In this document: positions 15,059 to 19,481 of the stretch, in pieces | Layout: each line of letters opens with the position of its first letter | Numbering within the stretch: position 1 is the stretch's first letter | Source of the DNA: JBCCGG01 sp039029395 | Lineage (GTDB): Bacteria > Pseudomonadota > Alphaproteobacteria > Kiloniellales > JAKSDN01 | Reading direction: 5' to 3' | Assembly: GCA_039029395.1 (NCBI GenBank) | Contig: JBCCGG010000071.1 | Span: forward strand, 1 to 19,481 | Length of the DNA stretch: 19,481 nucleotides | The notes under the pieces: model-generated | What the model was told of the DNA's origin: nothing | Databases searched by the model: none | The model's input: the letters and a program-made list of their open reading frames with translations, nothing else | Program-made: the position numbers and the translations under genes

Positions 15059-16008
15059 TTTGACAGGAAGGCCGATGGATAGAAGTGCGACAGCACCAGG
15101 AGCCACAAAAACAGCGTGAGGGTCGACAGGAGCGTGCCGGTCGAGACGGTCTCGGCCGCCAGCTCCTTGGAGTGATCGTACTTCGCCGCCAGGACGAACA
15201 CGGTTTTCGCCGTCGGCACCGCCGCGCTGATCACGGCCGCGACCGAGAAGAAGGGATCCAGTTGGAACAGCTGGGCCAGCACCAAGACGACCGCGGGAAT
15301 GATGATCAGCTTGAGGCCGGAGAGCAGCAGGATCGCGCCGGCGCGGTCCTTGATGCTTTGCAGCTTGATCGACATGCCGACGGCGAAGAGGGCGCAGGGC
15401 GTGACCGAGTCGCCCAGCAGAGTCAAAAAGTTGACCGCTATGACTGGCAAGGGCCAGCCGATCAATGCGTAGGCGACGCCCAGGAAGGGCGCCAGGATCA
15501 GCGGGTTCAGCAGGACTTTGCGTATGTGCGGCCACAAAGACGCGCGCCCCGAAGGGCCGGCGGGCCGGGATCGCTCGATCAGCACGACGGCGATCAGAAC
15601 CATGGTCATCATGATCACGCTGGCGATCGCCGCCGGAAGCACGGCCTTGTGGCCGAACACGGCCTTGAGCACCGGCAAGGCGACAAAGGCCGTGTTCGAG
15701 CAGGCGGCCAAGAGCGCCAATATGGTCCCGTCGCCAAGGCTCTTCTTGCGCCACCACAGGGCAAAGGCGAGCACCGCGCCGAAGAAGAAGAAGTTGCCGC
15801 CGCCGTAGCTGGCGAAGAACGCGCCGTTCAACAAGCGGCTGGCCGACTCTTGCGCGATCACGAGAAACAGCAGCGCCGGCAGGCCGATGTTGAAGGCAAA
15901 CTGAATCAGCACGTCGCCCAGGCTCTCGGGCAGCAGCTTGAAATGGGCGACGGCGAAACCGGTTAGGATGATCGCAAAAATCGGTAAGAGTAGATTGATG
16001 AACTCCAA
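15055..16008 (-). CDS. AEC-family transporter (auxin efflux carrier-like permease)
   Basis: 317 residues with about ten membrane helices in two halves. The opening INLLLPIFAIILTGFAVAHFKLLPES, in part, and the polar helix breaks N-I-G-L-P-A-L and N-T-A-F-V-A-L-P are typical of AEC proteins, inner-membrane carriers of organic acids or similar metabolites. The start is TTG at 16008, preceded by GAGGCGAG at a good distance; no ATG fits and the family N-terminus begins exactly here. It lies 63 bases downstream of the MocR gene on the same strand, so co-transcription is likely and the regulator may control it. Substrate unknown. Confidence 0.88.
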   Translation of the reverse strand: MEFINLLLPIFAIILTGFAVAHFKLLPESLGDVLIQFAFNIGLPALLFLVIAQESASRLLNGAFFASYGGGNFFFFGAVLAFALWWRKKSLGDGTILALLAACSNTAFVALPVLKAVFGHKAVLPAAIASVIMMTMVLIAVVLIERSRPAGPSGRASLWPHIRKVLLNPLILAPFLGVAYALIGWPLPVIAVNFLTLLGDSVTPCALFAVGMSIKLQSIKDRAGAILLLSGLKLIIIPAVVLVLAQLFQLDPFFSVAAVISAAVPTAKTVFVLAAKYDHSKELAAETVSTGTLLSTLTLFLWLLVLSHFYPSAFLSN

Positions 16009-16071
16009 TGATCTCGCCTCGCGTCTCAGGACCGTCCGCTTGGCGAGCTTATCAAGTCTCCCGATTCCCGC

Positions 16072-17454
16072 CTACATCTGAAACTCCAGCGGCCCTGGCC
16101 CGCCGCGCGCCAGTTGGGCCAAGCGGCCAAGCGCGTCTTCGAGCAGCCTTTCCTCGACATTGCAAAGGCAGATCCGAACCGCGGCCGGCACGGCGCTCTG
16201 GTCGATCGCGAAATGCTCGGCGGGGGAGACCAGAATCTTGCGCTCGGCCGCCTTGGCGGCGAACTCTCGGCCGCTCCAGGGCGCCTCGAGCGGCAGCCAG
16301 AGGTGGGTGTTGTGGGGCTCGGCCCGGTAGGCCAGGCCGGCAAGGGCGCGCTCGGCGACCTGGTGCAGGCTCCTCGTGATATGCTCGCGCTGGCCGGCCA
16401 GGGCGTCGACCGTGCCGTCCACGATCCAGCGGCTCGCCACCTCGGCCATCAGCGGCGGCGCCATCCAGCTGGTCGCCTGGGTCACCGCGACCAGGTCGGG
16501 CAGGAGGCGCGGCGGGGCGGCGATCGAGCCGATGCGCAAGCCCGGCGCCACGGTCTTGGAGAGGCTCGAGATATAGACCGTGTGATCGGCGGCGACCTCG
16601 GCGATCGCCGGCAGGGCGGCGTCCGCGTGGCGCGGGTAGAGATCGTCCTCGATCACGATCAGGCCGTAACGCTGCGCGATCTCGGCGATCGCCTGGCGCC
16701 GCTCCAGGTCCAGGGTCGCGGTGGTCGGGTTGTGGGCGTTGGGCACGCAATAGAGCATGCGCGCGCCGGGCTCGGCCGCGGCGGCGGCCAGGGCGTCGGG
16801 CAAGAGGCCGCCGTCGTCCATCGGCAGCGCCCGCAGCTTGAGGCCGAAGAGGCGCGCCAGGTTCTTGATGCCCGGGTAGGTCAGCTCCTCGACCAGCAAG
16901 GTATCGCCGGCACGGGCGAGGGCGCCAAGCGCGATGGTCAGCGCTTGCTGTGCACCGTTGGTGACGATCAGGTGGTCCGGGTCGATGCGGTAGCCGCGCC
17001 GCTTGAGCCACAGGGCGAGCGCCTCCCGGTGGCGCGGCTGACCCTGGCTAAATCCGTAGTCGAGCATGGAGTCCAGATCGCTGACCTGGGCCATGGCCGC
17101 CAGGGTGCGCTGAAGGATCGGCCCCAGCGGCAGCTCGACCGGCTCGTTGCGGCTCAGATCGATCGTGCCGTCGGGCGCCAAGGCGGCGGTGCCGGTGAGG
17201 CTCGCGGTGGCATCGCGCACAAAGCTGCCGCGGCCCATCTGGCGCACGATCAGGCCCTGCTGCTCGGCCAGCGCATAGGCCCGGTGCACCGTGCCGACCG
17301 TGACCTCGAGCTGGTCGGCCAAGGCCCGCATGGTTGGCAGCTGGCTGCCTGGTGCCAGGCGCGCGCTGCGGATGTCCTCGGCCAGCTTGTCGGCGATCGT
17401 CCGGTAAAGCGGGCCGGGGCCGGGCGGGAGCTCAGGAGTCCAGATTGTTTCCAT
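16072..17454 (-). CDS. MocR-type GntR/aminotransferase-like transcriptional regulator
   Basis: 460 residues, typical for MocR/GabR/PdxR regulators. The N-terminal GntR winged helix covers about 14-80, with PGSQLPTMRALADQLEVTVGTVHRAY, in part (35-60), then GLIVRQMGRGSFV. The C-terminal fold-type I aminotransferase-like domain retains NGAQQAL (166-172), Asn242 in PNAHNPT, Asp270-Asp271 in VIEDDLYPR, Tyr273, the Schiff-base Lys300 in SSLSKTVAPGLRIG and Arg307, so PLP binding is expected. The ATG at 17454 has no ribosome site and lies inside a palindrome (17444-17460), suggesting autoregulation and a very short or absent leader. An open frame upstream to 18297 runs antisense to pdxJ and is not real. 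Divergent from pdxJ and upstream of the AEC transporter gene. Confidence 0.92.
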   Translation of the reverse strand: METIWTPELPPGPGPLYRTIADKLAEDIRSARLAPGSQLPTMRALADQLEVTVGTVHRAYALAEQQGLIVRQMGRGSFVRDATASLTGTAALAPDGTIDLSRNEPVELPLGPILQRTLAAMAQVSDLDSMLDYGFSQGQPRHREALALWLKRRGYRIDPDHLIVTNGAQQALTIALGALARAGDTLLVEELTYPGIKNLARLFGLKLRALPMDDGGLLPDALAAAAAEPGARMLYCVPNAHNPTTATLDLERRQAIAEIAQRYGLIVIEDDLYPRHADAALPAIAEVAADHTVYISSLSKTVAPGLRIGSIAAPPRLLPDLVAVTQATSWMAPPLMAEVASRWIVDGTVDALAGQREHITRSLHQVAERALAGLAYRAEPHNTHLWLPLEAPWSGREFAAKAAERKILVSPAEHFAIDQSAVPAAVRICLCNVEERLLEDALGRLAQLARGGPGPLEFQM

Positions 17455-17460
17455 AACAAT
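17444..17460. promoter_or_regulatory. operator-like palindrome, copy 1
   Basis: ATTGTTTCCATAACAAT: a perfect 7-base-arm pattern ATTGTTT-N3 with right arm TAACAAT (six strictly complementary bases, ATTGTT/AACAAT). It overlaps the start codon of the MocR gene. Fourteen of 17 bases match copy 2, which lies 77 bp to the right. Confidence 0.65.
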
Positions 17461-17461
17461 A

Positions 17462-17498
17462 ATTCTATTGACTCTTTGCGTTACCGCTACAATAGAAT
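17462..17498. promoter_or_regulatory. divergent promoter core with inverted repeat
   Basis: ATTCTATTG (17462-17470) and CAATAGAAT (17490-17498) are perfect 9-base complements 19 bases apart. Rightward, TTGACT (17468-17473) and TAGAAT (17493-17498, spacer 19) or TACAAT (17488-17493, spacer 14) resemble a sigma-70 promoter. By symmetry, TTGTAG (17492-17487) and TAGAAT (17467-17462) do so leftward. The leftward start would fall at or beside the MocR initiation codon. The spacers are not ideal, as is common for promoters that need an activator. Confidence 0.5.
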
Positions 17499-17520
17499 GC
17501 GTGTTCACGAATGGCAAGAA

Positions 17521-17537
17521 ATTGTTTGGGTAACAAT
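17521..17537. promoter_or_regulatory. operator-like palindrome, copy 2
   Basis: ATTGTTTGGGTAACAAT, the same 17-bp pattern as copy 1, lies 4 bases before the pdxJ start codon, in the predicted leader. A regulator bound here could act as a roadblock or pair with copy 1 through a DNA loop. Confidence 0.65.
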
Positions 17538-17541
17538 CGTC

Positions 17542-18393
17542 ATGGCACAGCGGCAACAAGGCGCCAAGCTCAGCGTCAACCTCAACAAGGTGGCGCTGCT
17601 CCGCAACCAGCGGCCGATCGGCTATCCCAGCGTGGTGGAAACCGCGCGCCGGGTGATCGACGCCGGGGCCCACGGCATCACGGTCCACCCGAGGCCCGAC
17701 GAGCGCCACGTCCGGCGCAGCGACGTGGGCGAGCTGGCCGCGCTGGTCGCGAGCGACTATCGGGGCCGGATTGAGCTCAATGTTGAAGGCAACCCGACCG
17801 CCGACTTCCTCGATCTGGTCTGCCAGGTGCGGCCCGATCAAGTCACCCTGGTGCCGGACGATCCCCATCAGGCGACCTCGGACCATGGCTGGGACCTGGC
17901 CAGGGACGGCGCCTTCCTGAGCGAGGTGGTGGCGCGCCTCCAGGGCGAGGGGATACGGGTCTCGCTCTTCGTCGATTGCGAGGCGGCGGCCATGCCGCTT
18001 GCGAAGGGGACCGGTGCCGACCGGGTCGAGCTCTACACCGGACCCTATGCGGTGGCCTATGGCACGGCCGGTCAAGACGCGGCTTTCGCGGCCTGCCGGG
18101 ACGCCGGCCTGGCGGCGGCGGCGGCCGGACTGGGCCTGAACGCCGGGCACGACCTTAACCTGGAGAACCTGCCGCCCCTGGTCGCCGCTCTGCCGGCCCT
18201 GGCCGAGGTCTCGATCGGCCACGCGATCACGGCCGACGCGCTCTGCATCGGCTTTCCGGCGGCGGTCGCGGCCTACCTCAAGGCGCTGGAGCCTCAAAGC
18301 GCGCTGGTCTGTGAGTCTGATTCAAAAGTCGCGGCACCGGCCCGGTGCCGGTCAAAAAATTCGCCGGCTGGCGCATTTACTGTCAGATATTAA
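17542..18393 (+). CDS. pdxJ: pyridoxine 5'-phosphate synthase
   Basis: 283 residues; condenses 1-deoxy-D-xylulose 5-phosphate with 3-amino-2-oxopropyl phosphate, the ring-closing step of DXP-dependent vitamin B6 synthesis, in the cytosol. Family motifs are near perfect: LSVNLNKVALLRNQR (10-24), ITVHPRPDERHVR (46-58) with His49 and Arg51, LNVEGNP (79-85) with Glu82, LVPDDPHQATSDHGWDL (103-119), VSLFVD, GADRVELYTGPYA (158-170) with Glu163, and LNAGHDLNL (199-207) with His203, matching the E. coli active-site set. After the usual end near residue 250 there is an unconserved-looking tail of about 33 residues containing a hairpin, suggesting loss of an earlier stop. The ATG at 17542 fits the family start; ATG 17497 is possible. 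Its ribosome site is weak. The divergent MocR gene and shared palindromes suggest PLP-linked control. Confidence 0.92.
   Translation: MAQRQQGAKLSVNLNKVALLRNQRPIGYPSVVETARRVIDAGAHGITVHPRPDERHVRRSDVGELAALVASDYRGRIELNVEGNPTADFLDLVCQVRPDQVTLVPDDPHQATSDHGWDLARDGAFLSEVVARLQGEGIRVSLFVDCEAAAMPLAKGTGADRVELYTGPYAVAYGTAGQDAAFAACRDAGLAAAAAGLGLNAGHDLNLENLPPLVAALPALAEVSIGHAITADALCIGFPAAVAAYLKALEPQSALVCESDSKVAAPARCRSKNSPAGAFTVRY
18332..18350 (-). terminator. GC-rich hairpin, probable leftward terminator
   Basis: CGGCACCG and CGGTGCCG form a perfect 8-bp stem around a GCC loop. On the minus strand it is followed by ACTTTTGA, a short U tract, as expected for ending the transcript of the coiled-coil protein gene that stops at 18397. 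On the plus strand A residues follow, so it is weaker for pdxJ. It lies within the annotated pdxJ tail. Confidence 0.5.
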
Positions 18394-18396
18394 AGC

Positions 18397-19125
18397 TTAG
18401 GGGTAGGCGCATCGCTCCCGGGTCACGGTGACGAAACCGCGCTCGCCCTGCAGCACCGTGAAGCGGTACTCCTTGTCGCCGATCACCATGGCGTGATGCT
18501 GGGGCAGCATGCCCTGGCTCTCGCTGTTGCGCCCGCCGATTTCGGTAAAGCGCGTGGTGACCGGCTTGGCAGGATCGAACCAGCCCTGGGGATTGCCGGC
18601 CGCGTCGGTCGCCGGTTCGCCGGCGGCGGTCACGGTCACGGTCTTACGGTCGAAGGAGATCGAATCGTTGCCGCTGCCGCTATAGGGGGTTTGCACGATG
18701 AAGCGCTTGGTCGCGGTCTCTTCCTCGCAGTCCTGGAGGGACCGGGCCTCGTCGACCACGAAGGCCAGGCGCTCGACCTCGACGCCGTCGGCAAGCTTCT
18801 TCTGCAGCGCCTGGAACAGCCCCAGCACCTCGCCCTGAGGCACTTCCGCCTCGTAGCGCGAGCGCCATTCGGATTCCATGCGCTTGGCGTCCTGAGCTTC
18901 GGCCAGCAGGTCGTCGCTCTGGCGTTGCAGCGCGATCACATCGTTTTCCAGCTCGGTGACTTGCTTCTCCAGCTGCAGCACCTCCTGGCGCGCCAACAGC
19001 GAGCCGCCCTGATAGGCGACCACGCCGGCACCGATCGCAGCGGCCAGGAACAGCAGCGTCTTGATGATGCGCCAGCGGAACTGGCGCCGGCGGCGCGTCC
19101 GCGTATCCCGCAGACCAAGCGTCAT
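18397..19125 (-). CDS. membrane-anchored coiled-coil protein, unknown function
   Basis: 242 residues. A basic N-terminus (RDTRTRRRRQFRWR) precedes a single membrane helix at about 20-40 (IIKTLLFLAAAIGAGVVAY), giving an N-in anchor with the rest probably periplasmic. A heptad-like coiled coil runs at about 45-90 (VLQLEKQVTELENDVIALQR, in part). The C-terminal half contains two cysteines (C132 region CEEE and the final CAYP) that could form a disulphide. I do not recognise a family. It ends three bases from the pdxJ stop, convergent, and has a good promoter of its own. Confidence 0.72.
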   Translation of the reverse strand: MTLGLRDTRTRRRRQFRWRIIKTLLFLAAAIGAGVVAYQGGSLLARQEVLQLEKQVTELENDVIALQRQSDDLLAEAQDAKRMESEWRSRYEAEVPQGEVLGLFQALQKKLADGVEVERLAFVVDEARSLQDCEEETATKRFIVQTPYSGSGNDSISFDRKTVTVTAAGEPATDAAGNPQGWFDPAKPVTTRFTEIGGRNSESQGMLPQHHAMVIGDKEYRFTVLQGERGFVTVTRERCAYP

Positions 19126-19179
19126 GTGGCGGCCCCATCAACGCCGTGCCCGCTTAGGACAGCAGGCACTGGAGAGGGC

Positions 19180-19207
19180 AATATAGCGATCTTGCCGGCG
19201 CGGACAA
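19180..19207 (-). promoter_or_regulatory. sigma-70-like promoter for the coiled-coil protein gene
   Basis: On the minus strand TTGTCC (19207-19202), 16 bases, TATATT (19185-19180). Initiation near 19173 would give a leader of roughly 48 bases before the ATG at 19125. Confidence 0.55.
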
Positions 19208-19481
19208 CGGCCCCGCGTGGAGATTGCATGTAGTCTCGGTGCCGGCCCGCTCCCCCTCCCGGCCACCCATCAAGCATACTTCCGTGGGGGTGCCAAAATG
19301 TACTCTAAAAACCTAAAAAAAACGAGAGCTCCACCCCTCCACCCGAGGAGGCGCTGCCCCCTTGACCCCCGGCAAGAGATACCCTGGCCCCTCATTTCCA
19401 TGGGAATTCAGAACCCCCCCCCCCCCTTAGGGCGCTGGCGCACGCACCTGAAGTCTCAACATCACACCTAGAATCTCTACA
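19208..19481. other. non-coding, low-complexity contig end
   Basis: No gene is convincing here. The stretch has A runs near 19300-19322 and 13 consecutive C at 19414-19426, unlike the neighbouring coding DNA. An 84-codon frame (19217-19471) lacks a ribosome site and has no protein-like pattern. It may be degraded intergenic DNA or low-quality assembly edge. Confidence 0.4.

Noticed and set aside
16114..17541. Upstream extension of the pdxJ frame (759 codons in all)
   Set aside because: It is antisense to the MocR gene and has no protein-like pattern; PdxJ family homology starts near 17569.
17455..18297. Upstream extension of the MocR frame (741 codons in all)
   Set aside because: It is antisense to pdxJ, and the GntR domain begins naturally at the ATG at 17454.
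19217..19471. 84-codon open frame at the right end
   Set aside because: No ribosome site, Pro/Arg-rich low-complexity translation, and runs through the poly-C tract.
1..19481. CRISPR array, tRNA, rRNA, transposase or integrase
   Set aside because: I looked for regularly spaced repeats, cloverleaf-like stems and transposase motifs; none is present. The only regular repeat is the protein-coding, approximately 135-bp period at 489-1430.

Overview
The window looks like a piece of a G+C-rich proteobacterial chromosome, most likely an alphaproteobacterium of the Rhodospirillales/Kiloniellales kind. I infer this from base composition, codon use and gene families; no rRNA, tRNA or housekeeping marker is present to prove it. 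Both extreme ends are low-complexity (a G-rich tract near base 50, a run of 13 C near base 19420), which suggests contig edges.

Region 1 (1-2550) differs from the rest. It holds one visibly A+T-richer gene (129-2288) for a membrane-anchored repeat protein with seven tandem units of 45, 45, 45, 45, 45, 45 and 44 residues and a two-helix C-terminus. It is followed by a broken, internally deleted copy (2316-2550) of a gene pair that is intact at 7967-8918.

Region 2 (2583-7728) is a catabolic or detoxification-like block. It has a LysR regulator divergent from a crotonase-fold enoyl-CoA hydratase/isomerase and a luciferase-type flavin oxidoreductase, then a convergent cupin and a 14-helix DHA2-type MFS exporter. 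The block is bracketed by the broken copy on the left and the intact PNPOx-like/ABM pair on the right, so it sits between direct repeats about 5.6 kb apart.

Region 3 (7967-14902) is a co-oriented run of eight genes on the + strand: PNPOx-like flavoprotein, ABM-domain protein, guanine deaminase, zinc-free MDR oxidoreductase, an enolase-superfamily dehydratase resembling cis-3-hydroxy-L-proline dehydratase, an O-methyltransferase-like protein, a DUF1203 protein with two CxxC pairs, and a cupin. The MDR and enolase-superfamily genes are 4 bases apart and almost certainly co-transcribed. The others are 43-101 bases apart, two of the gaps holding strong hairpins. A 51-codon coding remnant follows the cupin in the same frame and meets the next gene tail to tail.

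Region 4 (15055-19125) centres on a divergent promoter. Leftward are a MocR-type (GntR-aminotransferase) regulator and an AEC-family transporter; rightward is pdxJ, the pyridoxine 5'-phosphate synthase gene. The short intergenic region carries two copies of a 17-bp palindrome, ATTGTTT-N3-TAACAAT, placed 77 bp apart, with a third inverted repeat between them. This is the best candidate for a new regulatory system here: a PLP-binding-type regulator apparently controlling its own gene and a DXP-dependent vitamin B6 biosynthetic gene. A membrane-anchored coiled-coil protein of unknown function converges on pdxJ, followed by 356 bases with no convincing gene.
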